A stretch of DNA of 64,000 bases, taken from NCBI GenBank assembly GCA_910579975.1, contig CAJTWU010000004.1:1-64000 (forward strand). The letters run 5' to 3'. The DNA comes from an uncultured Vampirovibrio sp. GTDB taxonomy: Bacteria > Cyanobacteriota > Vampirovibrionia > Gastranaerophilales > Gastranaerophilaceae. The notes under the pieces were generated by a model. The model saw nothing but the letters and a program-made list of their open reading frames with translations. It was not told where the DNA came from and ran no database searches. Positions 50,016-57,690 of the stretch are shown piece after piece. Position 1 is the first letter of the stretch. Every line of letters begins with the position of its first letter. Position numbers and translations under genes: made by a program.

Positions 50016-50795
50016 TCAATAAATACTTGAAAAAGACAAAAAATAGTCGGAAATTATTCCAATAAGCATGGGTAGTATCCAAATCATAATTGCAGCTCCA
50101 AAAACAGGTTTAAACAGGAAACTTAATTGAAATACGTTAACCTGAGGAGCTGTTTTTGAAATTACACCAAGAATAATATCTTGTCCCATAGTTGCCAAAA
50201 GCACCGGTGAGGCTATTTGAAGACCCATGTATAATACATTTGAGCTAACTTTAACCAGATAATCCAGATTAATAATTTTTTCTAACGGGATTTGAACTGC
50301 ATATATAGGGAAAATTTCAAAACTCCTTATCAGTGCGTTAAAAAGCCAATACAATCCCCCCATTTCAATAAAAATACAAATACCCAACAGGGTAATTACA
50401 CGGCTCAAAATTGAAGTTTGGCTGTTTGTAGTCGGATCCATTACCATCGCTGATGACAAACCCATTTGAGTATTAATCATATCTCCGCCGGCTTCGATTG
50501 CAAGAAGAATAACTTGAGCAATATATCCTATAATTGCGCCAACTGCAAAATTTAATGTCCATAATAAGATAGGTGAGACATCTTTGGGCGGAGCCGCAGG
50601 GTGCATAAGAGGAGTTATCATTATTGTTAATAATAACGCAAGAGAAAGTTTTACAATCGTGTTTATTTCTTTTCTGTTAAGAACAGGGGCAAATCTTATA
50701 AATCCTAAAAGACGCGCAAAGACAATAAAGCCCGCTGAAAACCAGCGTTCAAATTCAGGAAATAATAGGCCTATTTGTCTAATTAGTTCATCCAT
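50016..50795 (-). CDS. fliR: Flagellar export gate protein FliR
   Basis: 259 residues, about six hydrophobic segments. Typical N-terminus (FARLLGFIRFAPVLNRKEINTIVKLSLALLLTI) and core GYIAQVILLAIEAGGDMINTQMGLSSAMVMDPTTNSQTSILSRVITLLGICIFIEMGG. FliR forms the export gate with FliP and FliQ in a helical assembly. Last gene of the export cluster; its start overlaps the secreted-protein gene by 13 nt. FlhB and FlhA are not in the window. Confidence 0.93.
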   Translation of the reverse strand: MDELIRQIGLLFPEFERWFSAGFIVFARLLGFIRFAPVLNRKEINTIVKLSLALLLTIMITPLMHPAAPPKDVSPILLWTLNFAVGAIIGYIAQVILLAIEAGGDMINTQMGLSSAMVMDPTTNSQTSILSRVITLLGICIFIEMGGLYWLFNALIRSFEIFPIYAVQIPLEKIINLDYLVKVSSNVLYMGLQIASPVLLATMGQDIILGVISKTAPQVNVFQLSFLFKPVFGAAIMIWILPMLIGIISDYFLSFSSIY

Positions 50796-51142
50796 GGTTT
50801 ATCGAGTTCAAACCTCTCATCATCTTTAAACGGTTTATCAATAGGTAAAATAACAAAACCCTCAACTTCATCAATAATAGTTTCGTTTTTTGTTATTTTT
50901 ATATTAAACATTACAATATTTTTATTGTTTTTTAAGACACAAAATCTTGTTGAACCCTCACTTAAAGGATGTACAATAAGTGTGTTTTTCTCATTCATTA
51001 CAGTTACAAGGGGATATACATCAACCAGTTTGTTGTTTTCAATACTGATATCGGTAAGTTTACCGTCAGTAGTAACAATACAGTCCTGATAGGCAAAAAC
51101 AGGGGAAAATAACATTGAACATATTATTAAAAGTTTTTTCAT
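50783..51142 (-). CDS. Secreted protein inserted between fliQ and fliR
   Basis: 119 residues. Signal peptide MKKLLIICSMLFSPVFA/YQ. The rest, VDVYPLVTVMNEKNTLIVHPLSEGSTRFCVLKNNKNIVMFNIKI, has the pattern of the small domain at the N-terminus of some type II/III secretins (pilus formation N-terminal domain, CpaC-like). Two Cys (DC.. and FC..) could form a disulfide. A Sec-exported protein inside the FliP-Q-R cluster is unusual. It lies 1 nt from fliQ and overlaps fliR by 13 nt, so it is translated with them. Confidence 0.7.
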   Translation of the reverse strand: MKKLLIICSMLFSPVFAYQDCIVTTDGKLTDISIENNKLVDVYPLVTVMNEKNTLIVHPLSEGSTRFCVLKNNKNIVMFNIKITKNETIIDEVEGFVILPIDKPFKDDERFELDKPWMN

Positions 51143-51143
51143 A

Positions 51144-51635
51144 CTATTTTCCTATAATTTTATTGGTTTCAACAAAGTTAGCCTTAGGCATTGGAGTTCT
51201 TGGTGCCGGGTCGTACTTAATTTTTTGCTGTTTATCAATATAAGGTACTTTACCCGGATTTTTCATAACTTCTTTTACATCAGGAACATTTTTGAACCTG
51301 TCTTTCATCTCGCCTTCAAACGGAGTGGTATATTTATAATAATCCGCGGGTAAAACATAAGTATCAGCTTTAGAAACCCCGTTAAATGCTAATGTCATAC
51401 CTTCCTGAAACAGGTTTGTAAGAAGCTTAATAAATCCTAATCCGCCGATAACAATTACCAAAAATACGGCAAAAATCTTAGGAGCGGCGGCAATTGTCTG
51501 TTCCTGAACCTGTGTAACCGCTTGTAAAATCCCGACAACAAGACCAATTGCCGCCGCAGTAAGTACGCACGGCATTGATATTGATAACATTGTCATAAAA
51601 CCTTTTGCAAGATATTCTGTAAGAATCTCGATCAT
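51144..51635 (-). CDS. fliQ: Flagellar export gate protein FliQ with a C-terminal extension
   Basis: 163 residues, against about 89 in most FliQ proteins. The first 90 residues are standard: MLSISMPCVLTAAAIGLVVGILQAVTQVQEQTIAAAPKIFAVFLVIVIGG with two membrane helices. The extra 75 residues (DYYKYTTPFEGEMKDRFKNVPDVKEVMKNPGKVPYIDKQQK...TPMPKANFVETNKIIGK) are charged and proline-containing, with no recognised domain. No frameshift is seen, so the extension is a real part of the ORF. Followed by the secreted protein gene. Confidence 0.9.
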   Translation of the reverse strand: MIEILTEYLAKGFMTMLSISMPCVLTAAAIGLVVGILQAVTQVQEQTIAAAPKIFAVFLVIVIGGLGFIKLLTNLFQEGMTLAFNGVSKADTYVLPADYYKYTTPFEGEMKDRFKNVPDVKEVMKNPGKVPYIDKQQKIKYDPAPRTPMPKANFVETNKIIGK

Positions 51636-51644
51636 ATGCTACCT

Positions 51645-52283
51645 CTAATTATAACTCTGTACCAACCCCTGAACAATTAACGCCCAGCCGTCAACTGCAA
51701 TAAATATCAACAGCTTAAACGGCAATGAAATAATCGTTGGCGACAGCATAAACATACCGAGTGCCAAAAGGATGTTCGCTACTACCAAATCCAGTACAAT
51801 GAATGGAACAAAGACTACAAACCCGATTTCAAACGCTGTTTTAAGCTCTGATAAAATATAAGCCGGTGCGACTTCCCAGATTGTTAAATCTTCAGGTGAT
51901 TTAGGCGGAGTCTTGCGTTTTAGTTCAACAAAGAATGCTAAATCGCTTTCACGGGTTTGCTTCATCATAAACTCTTTTAACGGTTTTGAGCCCTCATCAA
52001 TAGCCAGAATTAAGTTCTGGCTTTTTTGATAAGGAATTGAACCTCTTTCATACATCTGCTCAAATACACCGCCCATTGTATAAAATGTCATAATCATACA
52101 TAAGCCCAATGTAACTATTGATGGCGGTACTTGAACACCCATTGCGGTTTTAAGCAATGAAAAAACTATTATAAATCTCAAAAAACAAGTCATACAGCAA
52201 AACGCAAACGGCAAGAGTGAAAATAAGGTCATTACCGTTAACATCTGTAAAACAGGATTCATATCTTGTAATATTGGGTTCAT
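51645..52283 (-). CDS. fliP: Flagellar export gate protein FliP
   Basis: 212 residues. Family motifs: MTCFLRFIIVFSLLKTAMGVQVPPSIVTLGLCMIMTFYTMGGVFEQMYE in the first half, and YILSELKTAFEIGFVVFVPFIVLDLVVANILLALGMFMLSPTIISLPFKLLIFIAVDGWALIVQGLVQSY at the end. FliP is made with a signal peptide in some bacteria; none is evident here, and the N-terminus is short. It lies 9 nt before fliQ and 3 nt after fliO. Confidence 0.95.
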   Translation of the reverse strand: MNPILQDMNPVLQMLTVMTLFSLLPFAFCCMTCFLRFIIVFSLLKTAMGVQVPPSIVTLGLCMIMTFYTMGGVFEQMYERGSIPYQKSQNLILAIDEGSKPLKEFMMKQTRESDLAFFVELKRKTPPKSPEDLTIWEVAPAYILSELKTAFEIGFVVFVPFIVLDLVVANILLALGMFMLSPTIISLPFKLLIFIAVDGWALIVQGLVQSYN

Positions 52284-52286
52284 ATC

Positions 52287-52688
52287 TTAATCCTTTATTC
52301 TTTCTGCCAAACTCCTCATCACTGAAGTATAAGGAGCGTTTTGTGAAGATTTTATTCCTATAATTGACTTATCAGCATAACGTGTTTTTTCATTAAGCTG
52401 TGACATTGTTTCTTTAAAATCAGGTACTTGTACTTGTTTTGTTTCGCCAAGTTTTGATATTAAAGTTGTTCTATCAACATCACCGGCTATTAAAAACTTT
52501 TCGTCACCAGCTGATACTATATATAAAGTTTTGCGTGGAGAAAGTGTCATTGCATCTAATACTTTCAAGCATTTTGAGCTGTTTAATTTGCCTCCGCCAA
52601 GTGCAAACTTTTTGAATGCAAATAATGCAAGTCCCATAACACCTACCATAGCAAGCGTATATACGATAAAATTAGCTAAATATCCCAT
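52287..52688 (-). CDS. fliO: Flagellar FliO-like protein
   Basis: 133 residues. One N-terminal membrane helix (FIVYTLAMVGVMGLALFAFKKFAL), then the small FliO domain with KVLDAMTLSPRKTLYIVSAGDEKFLIAGDVDRTTLISKL, which matches the FliO pattern (L.....L...K.L.LV..G...LL.G.....I..L). FliO helps build the FliP ring. Its place directly before fliP supports the call. Confidence 0.85.
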   Translation of the reverse strand: MGYLANFIVYTLAMVGVMGLALFAFKKFALGGGKLNSSKCLKVLDAMTLSPRKTLYIVSAGDEKFLIAGDVDRTTLISKLGETKQVQVPDFKETMSQLNEKTRYADKSIIGIKSSQNAPYTSVMRSLAERIKD

Positions 52689-52748
52689 AAACTACCCTCT
52701 TTTTAAACTTATTAATTCCCGATTTTAATAAGTCAATTAACTTTTTAT

Positions 52749-53852
52749 TTACCCCTCATTTCCTCCTTCGGGTTCAAAGTCGCTGTAATCAAAATCAGAC
52801 TCTTCATCTGCTGCTTGCGGCTCTTCTGCTTGAGGTTCAGGTTGTTCAACAGGTGCAGAAGCAGTTGAAGCTGAAGACTCGCTAACCTGTTCAATTCTTA
52901 CCCCGAAACGGTCATTAATAATTACCAGCTCTCCGGCTGCAACCAATTTACCGCCTACTTTTAGAGAAACTTTATTGTCATAAACGGAACACAGGTCAAC
53001 AATTAAACCTTCTTCAATGCTCTTGAGTTCGCCCAAAGTAACTTTTACTTTGTCAAATTCAGCCGACATATCAACCTGAATACTATCCCATAGATTAGTA
53101 TTTGTATTATCCATTTCATTTCCTCCCGACATATCATAAGGTTCTATGATTTTTATATTTGGTTTAACTTTAAATTTTTGTACAATATTTTCACAAACAA
53201 GTGTCATTTCATCAGAGCTGCTGTTTTCGAATAGAACAATATCTCCTATATCAAGCTTTTTGATATCAGCTAGAGGAAAAACAGTTGTTCCTAAAAGTAA
53301 ATCGACTTCTACAGGACTATGTGCAAAGTCCATGTCCGAGAAATGCAGACTTGTTTCTAACTCTTTAGGCTCAAGAATTTCCATTGGAACAGAAATTATA
53401 AATTTGGCTGCAGAGTCTGAAATAGCACTTTTTACAAAATATGTAAGGTGTAAAATTTCATTATAACGGCGATTTGGTTCTATATTGAAATTTGGAGCCA
53501 AAGTTTCATAAAGAAAATCATTAAAAGCTGTAATAATGCGTGCTTCAAGTTCGGAAACCTCTGTAAGTTCAAAGCGCTTGTTGTTTTTTCCTAAGACTTT
53601 ATCAAGTATAACATTGATTGCATCTTGCGAAATTCTTATGTAAACATCATTTTTAGAATTTATTTTAACTTTGGTTACGAAGAAAGTGTCGTTTTGAGAA
53701 AGTACGTTCATATTGGTACTTACAGAGGCAAGCTTATATTCAAACCCTTCAAAGAAAAATTCATTGCTGCAAGATTTAACGGCCGGTGTGAAAACCGAGT
53801 CGTACCATGAAAATTGCTTATATAAATCATCGAAAAATATAGAATTTATCAT
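52749..53852 (-). CDS. Flagellar switch protein with two SpoA domains (FliM/FliN- or FliY-like)
   Basis: 367 residues. The first part (about 1-190) resembles the CheC-like middle domain of FliM/FliY, with a degenerate N-terminus. A first SpoA domain lies at about 195-250 (SPVEVDLLLGTTVFPLADIKKLDIGDIVLFEN). A linker and a second, typical FliN SpoA domain follow (about 265-330; VDMSAEFDKVKVTLGELKSIEEGLIVDL...GKLVAAGELVIINDRFGVRI). It ends in an acidic Glu/Pro/Ala tail. It forms the C-ring that sets rotation direction. Both modules on one chain differ from separate FliM and FliN. The CheY-binding peptide of FliM is not evident. Confidence 0.82.
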   Translation of the reverse strand: MINSIFFDDLYKQFSWYDSVFTPAVKSCSNEFFFEGFEYKLASVSTNMNVLSQNDTFFVTKVKINSKNDVYIRISQDAINVILDKVLGKNNKRFELTEVSELEARIITAFNDFLYETLAPNFNIEPNRRYNEILHLTYFVKSAISDSAAKFIISVPMEILEPKELETSLHFSDMDFAHSPVEVDLLLGTTVFPLADIKKLDIGDIVLFENSSSDEMTLVCENIVQKFKVKPNIKIIEPYDMSGGNEMDNTNTNLWDSIQVDMSAEFDKVKVTLGELKSIEEGLIVDLCSVYDNKVSLKVGGKLVAAGELVIINDRFGVRIEQVSESSASTASAPVEQPEPQAEEPQAADEESDFDYSDFEPEGGNEG

Positions 53853-53920
53853 CTTTTACACTTTCCCATAGATATAATAAAATTTTTTCACCTGAAACAC
53901 ATCATTCATTTAGAGGAGAG

Positions 53921-53948
53921 TTTACTTTTCTTTAATTATCACTATAAT
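53921..53948 (+). promoter_or_regulatory. Promoter of the secreted protein at 53956, leaderless type
   Basis: TTTACT (53921-53926), 16-nt spacer, TATAAT (53943-53948), then seven bases before the ATG. No Shine-Dalgarno. Confidence 0.6.
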
Positions 53949-53955
53949 AAATAAT

Positions 53956-54603
53956 ATGAAGAAGCTTTTTTTGTGTTTAATAGCGTTAACTCTATGTTTG
54001 CCTTCACAGGCTGCATTTTGGAATAAAAAAGATAAGGCGCTTGAAAAGGAATTGCAAGGCAAGGGTTATGCCGGAACATTACCCGATCTCAATAAAAATG
54101 CTCAACCAAAAGAAAACAAAACAGCAACTCCTATTTTCGAATCACAAAAAGATTTTAATGACCCATCTGATTTAAAACCGGTACCAAAGAATAATCCTGC
54201 ATTTATAGATATTATTCAGAAAAAAGACCGAACTTCTACTTATGTTATTGATGCAAATGAAATTATTCCTATGATTGAGAAGTTGGTCGATTGTATTGAA
54301 GAAGATGGAAGTGTTCAGTTGTTTGTCACAAGAGCAAATGTACTTACAATGAACCTTGACCATTTAAGCTTGAAATATGAAGGCAAGCCCGAAAGTTATT
54401 ATGAGTCATTTAGAAAACTGATGGAAATTAATGGATATGTTAAATCTGTTTCGCTTTTAAGAAAAGAAGCTTTGACTTATCAAAGGTATCTAGCATATCA
54501 GGCATCGGGTTCAATTTATAATCCTGAAAATATAAATCAGCAATTAGAGTACCTTTTGAATGAATTAAACTCTGCAATAATTATGCTTAAACAAGAGAGT
54601 TAA
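53956..54603 (+). CDS. Secreted protein of unknown function
   Basis: 215 residues. Signal peptide MKKLFLCLIALTLCLPSQA/AF (about 1-19). A charged linker follows (about 25-70), then a helical domain of about 140 residues (VIDANEIIPMIEKLVDCIEEDGSVQLFVTRANVLTMNLDHL...LLNELNSAIIMLKQ). No known family. Divergent from the flagellar export operon. Predicted leaderless mRNA. Confidence 0.75.
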   Translation: MKKLFLCLIALTLCLPSQAAFWNKKDKALEKELQGKGYAGTLPDLNKNAQPKENKTATPIFESQKDFNDPSDLKPVPKNNPAFIDIIQKKDRTSTYVIDANEIIPMIEKLVDCIEEDGSVQLFVTRANVLTMNLDHLSLKYEGKPESYYESFRKLMEINGYVKSVSLLRKEALTYQRYLAYQASGSIYNPENINQQLEYLLNELNSAIIMLKQES

Positions 54604-54714
54604 TATATAGATAATTTGAAAAATTTATTGTATAAATTATTTGCAATTTTAGTATATTTGTCAAGGTTTGAAAATTATTCATCCATTAATTTAAAATCAT
54701 CTTCAAGTTAATTA

Positions 54715-54987
54715 CTACTTTGAAAATAAATCTGTAATATCTATTTCAAAAACATTTGTGAGTTGTTCTAATTTATCTATTGTGATGTTAACATGTTGTT
54801 TTTCTAATTTGCTAATATATGAATTATCCCAACCTAATAAAAGAGACAATGCTTCTCTTTTATATCCATTTTGAATTCTATATTTCTGCACATTTTTAGC
54901 TATGCGTTGTCTTAAAGATTGATTCATATTCCATATAGTTGCAAATTTTGATATGTTTTTACAGGAACAGTAGTCCAATTTATTCAT
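54715..54987 (-). CDS. XRE-family regulator
   Basis: 90 residues; the HTH occupies RQRIAKNVQKYRIQNGYKREALSLLLGWDNSYISKLEKQHVNITIDKLEQLTNVFEIDITDLF. A short Cys-containing N-terminus (LDYCSCKN) precedes it. The ATG overlaps the stop of an HTH gene remnant upstream (ATGA), a trace of a former two-gene unit. Because the upstream gene has lost its start, expression of this one is uncertain. Confidence 0.75.
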   Translation of the reverse strand: MNKLDYCSCKNISKFATIWNMNQSLRQRIAKNVQKYRIQNGYKREALSLLLGWDNSYISKLEKQHVNITIDKLEQLTNVFEIDITDLFSK

Positions 54988-55141
54988 TGCAACAAATCAC
55001 TAATCTTAATAGCGAAGTTGTTAGCAATTATTGCTAACCTATCAATAGTTATATTGATTTTACCTCTTTCAACTTTTCCTATATAGGAATTTTCAAAACC
55101 CAGAGATAAAGATAATTCTTCACGAGTTAGTGTATTTAATG
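54984..55141 (-). pseudogene. Remnant of an XRE-family regulator (N-terminus lost)
   Basis: An open frame with no start codon reads LTREELSLSLGFENSYIGKVERGKINITIDRLAIIANNFAIKISDLLQ. It contains the recognition helix and the last helices of an HTH domain very like the neighbouring XRE protein (ENSYIGKVERGKINITIDRL against DNSYISKLEKQHVNITIDKL). The first helices and start codon are missing; a stop codon lies upstream in frame. This looks like a tandem duplicate cut at its 5' end. Confidence 0.7.
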
Positions 55142-55187
55142 TTTAACAAAAAGAACAGTAATGATAATTCAACTAAAGGAAAATATT

Positions 55188-55306
55188 ATGCACACACCAA
55201 AGTTATCAATAATCGTGTCAGCGTACAATGTAGAACAATACTTGTCTCAATATCTACACTTATTAACCAAACTCTCACCGATATATAAATTCTCTGTGTT
55301 AAATTC
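55188..55306 (+). pseudogene. Remnant of a family 2 glycosyltransferase gene
   Basis: From the ATG at 55188 (ribosome binding site AAAGGA) the frame reads MHTPKLSIIVSAYNVEQYLSQ, the start of a GT2 enzyme (KLSIIVPVYNVEKYL is usual). The reading then shifts: another frame continues STLINQTLTDI, a stop, then ILCV, matching the expected SLINQTLKDIEIICV. So a frameshift and a stop codon are present and the rest of the gene is gone. Its neighbour is also a broken gene, so this is a decay or deletion scar. Confidence 0.75.
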
Positions 55307-55425
55307 CTTTTTTGAGCAAACAATTTTAACGAACTTAACTAGTTATTTTAGTGAATTAAAACCGTATGTTTTTATTTTATCCTTCGGATACGGGTTATTC
55401 CCGTACAAGAAGAAAGGCAAAAAAA

Positions 55426-56742
55426 ATGAGTTTTAATCCATTAAAAGAAAAAGGTATTCCTTTAGAAAAACAATTAAGAAATTGGCACCAGGTAGTTAAA
55501 AAGCCGTTTAATAAAAACGAAGTTGACTGCTATTCAAGAACCCGCCAAATCCTTATGAACGGGATTGAGGTTGAGGCGTGGAATTTTAAACACGCATTTA
55601 ATAGATTTTGTCCAGATGTGGATGATTGTAAAATTATCGCACGTTCCAGAAGAATTGAAGATGCACAGCAGACTACAGTTAACTGGTTAACACCGTCTGA
55701 CCAGTCTGTACTTGAGACAACTCTGGGCTATGAACAGGTTGCTGTTGATTTAACAGCCTGGCTTGCTCAAAATGAACCTGATGAATATGTTAAAGAAACA
55801 TTTGATTTCGGGCTTTTAGAAGACTTTGACCATTTATACAGATATAGCCAATGGGCTTATATGATGCACGGAGTTAAGCCTAACGAAATTTTACAAGGTC
55901 AAACTGATGTTGTTATTTCAAGACCAACTCAAAACCATCATAACTGTAATGCAATGAGACTAAGAAAACCTTATGATAAAGCAACAGCTTCTCCTCAAAC
56001 AAAGGTTAATATTATGACTCTTGTTGCCGGTGAACAGCAAACTCATAATTATTATGCAGAACACGGTATGTGTTATGGCAATAATATTTTAAGAAAAACT
56101 TATGCCGAAATTAAGGATGTTGAAGAAGAACACGTAACAATGTATGAGTCACTTATTGACCCGACTGAGTCATTATATGAAAAACTTCTTCTTCATGAGT
56201 TTACGGAAGTTTGTACTTATTATAACTGCTACGAAGATGAAGAAAATGAACATTTGAAAGAAATTTGGGAATTGTTCTTAAACTTTGAAATTGAACACTT
56301 GAGAATTGCTTCTGATATGTTCAAAAAGTATGAAAATCGTGACCCTGAAGAAGTTATCGGTAATAAAATTTTTCTTCCTTGCAGATTTGAAAGTCAAAAA
56401 GAATATGTTACTGATGTGCTTTATTCACAAATTGATAAGCGTATTCTTCCAGAAGGAAAATATACAACAATTAGTGAGCTTCCTGAAGATTGGGTAAGTT
56501 ATGATGTTCAGGCAAAACAGGGTGAAGCCGGTTCTCCAACTGAAAATACAATAAGAATTATCACACTTCATAAGGGCAGAGACATTGTTAAAGCCGATGA
56601 TAAACTTAAAAAAGATGAAGTTAAACTTCTTAAAAAAGGTTTAGAAGAACGCTCAATGGCTCCTGATACGGTTATGCCTGATGAGTTAGAAGAAATTATT
56701 CAGCTTCATGAAGAAACAAAAAAGGCTCGTAAAAATATGTAA
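55426..56742 (+). CDS. Ferritin-like-fold protein of unknown function
   Basis: 438 residues from the ATG at 55426 (AGAAAGG 8 nt upstream; the longer frame is rejected). The middle has helix motifs typical of di-iron ferritin-like proteins: GEQQTHNYYAEHG (about 202-214), VEEEHVTMYESL (about 233-244), LLLHEFTEVCTYYNCYEDEENEHLKEIW and FLNFEIEHLRIA (near 286), with repeated ExxH. The N-terminal 140 residues and C-terminal 100 do not match a known domain. Its chemistry (oxygen or peroxide handling, or a hydroxylase) cannot be told from this. Hairpins ATCC-TTC-GGAT and TACGGG-TTATT-CCCGTA lie in the leader at 55378-55405. Confidence 0.75.
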   Translation: MSFNPLKEKGIPLEKQLRNWHQVVKKPFNKNEVDCYSRTRQILMNGIEVEAWNFKHAFNRFCPDVDDCKIIARSRRIEDAQQTTVNWLTPSDQSVLETTLGYEQVAVDLTAWLAQNEPDEYVKETFDFGLLEDFDHLYRYSQWAYMMHGVKPNEILQGQTDVVISRPTQNHHNCNAMRLRKPYDKATASPQTKVNIMTLVAGEQQTHNYYAEHGMCYGNNILRKTYAEIKDVEEEHVTMYESLIDPTESLYEKLLLHEFTEVCTYYNCYEDEENEHLKEIWELFLNFEIEHLRIASDMFKKYENRDPEEVIGNKIFLPCRFESQKEYVTDVLYSQIDKRILPEGKYTTISELPEDWVSYDVQAKQGEAGSPTENTIRIITLHKGRDIVKADDKLKKDEVKLLKKGLEERSMAPDTVMPDELEEIIQLHEETKKARKNM

Positions 56743-56747
56743 TTTTT

Positions 56748-56775
56748 AAAGGGGAACTTGTTAGTTCCCCTTTTT
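56748..56775 (+). terminator. Rho-independent terminator of the ferritin-like gene
   Basis: Stem AAAGGGGAACT / AGTTCCCCTTT (11 bp), four-base loop, then T run. Confidence 0.9.
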
Positions 56776-56806
56776 ATATGGTATATTAGAAAAAAAGAGG
56801 GAAGTT

Positions 56807-57682
56807 ATGGGATTTATTAATATTGTTACAGAACCGGCTATATTGATTATTACAACAATATTTTTGTTCTTTATTTTAACTGTTTTAAGAACATATACAA
56901 AAACAGAAAAAAGTCTTAAATCTGTTTATGAATTTTTGAGAACTTTTAATAAAAAGGAATTATCATATAGATTTAATCAACTTGATGAGTTTATGAATAA
57001 TAATCCGTATACATCAACGAGCTGGGAAGATTTTAAAAAAGCTTTAATTTTTCCTGAAAAGCTTTTTACAGCCTCACAAACTAATAAGGGAAATTTTACT
57101 CCTGAAATCTATTTGACGGTTGATGCTTCTTACTTTTTTAACGAAGAAACACTTGTTTATTCAAAAATTAACCATAAATTTATCCAAACAATGCCGACTC
57201 TTCTAACGGGGCTCGGGCCGTTTTTTACATTTTTAAAAATGGCAATAGCTTTTACTGCTGTTGATTTTTCATCATCAGCAGCGGGAGACTCATTAAACGG
57301 ATTAATTGGTAATATCCAGATAGCAGCTCTTTGTTCTGTTTTTGCGGTTGGATACTCTCTGTTATTTATGTTTACTGAAAAACTTTTATATAACAGAAAG
57401 TGCAAAGCGTACTATTTGTTAATTCAAAAAGAGTTTATCAGATTATTTGATGTTTGTACAAGCGAGCAATTTTTGCTTGATTTAGTGAAAGAATCGAAAC
57501 TTCAAAATGTAAGTAATGAAAAAATCTTAAAATCAATGCCTGAAGATTTTGCAAAAGCAGTTTCAAAATCAATAGGAGAGATAACAACTCCATATCTTGA
57601 AAATATTTTATACAGCTTGAACCGTTTGAATGAAAACATGGATAAGGGCTCCGGCGGAGATGTTGTTGATAAGTTGTTCTAG
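56807..57682 (+). CDS. MotA/TolQ/ExbB-type proton channel subunit (ZorA-like)
   Basis: 291 residues. One N-terminal membrane helix (AILIITTIFLFFILTVL), a cytosolic domain (about 30-125), then two membrane helices with the channel-family signature IQTMPTLLTGLGPFFTFLKMAIAF (about 127-150) and NIQIAALCSVFAVGYSLLFMFTEKLL. The pattern PTLLTGLGPFFTFLKMA is the form seen in ZorA-like proteins. A short helical tail (about 60 residues) ends the protein; ZorA of Zorya defence systems has a much longer tail. The next gene encodes the OmpA-domain partner, 8 nt away. Confidence 0.82.
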   Translation: MGFINIVTEPAILIITTIFLFFILTVLRTYTKTEKSLKSVYEFLRTFNKKELSYRFNQLDEFMNNNPYTSTSWEDFKKALIFPEKLFTASQTNKGNFTPEIYLTVDASYFFNEETLVYSKINHKFIQTMPTLLTGLGPFFTFLKMAIAFTAVDFSSSAAGDSLNGLIGNIQIAALCSVFAVGYSLLFMFTEKLLYNRKCKAYYLLIQKEFIRLFDVCTSEQFLLDLVKESKLQNVSNEKILKSMPEDFAKAVSKSIGEITTPYLENILYSLNRLNENMDKGSGGDVVDKLF

Positions 57683-57690
57683 AGGGAATA

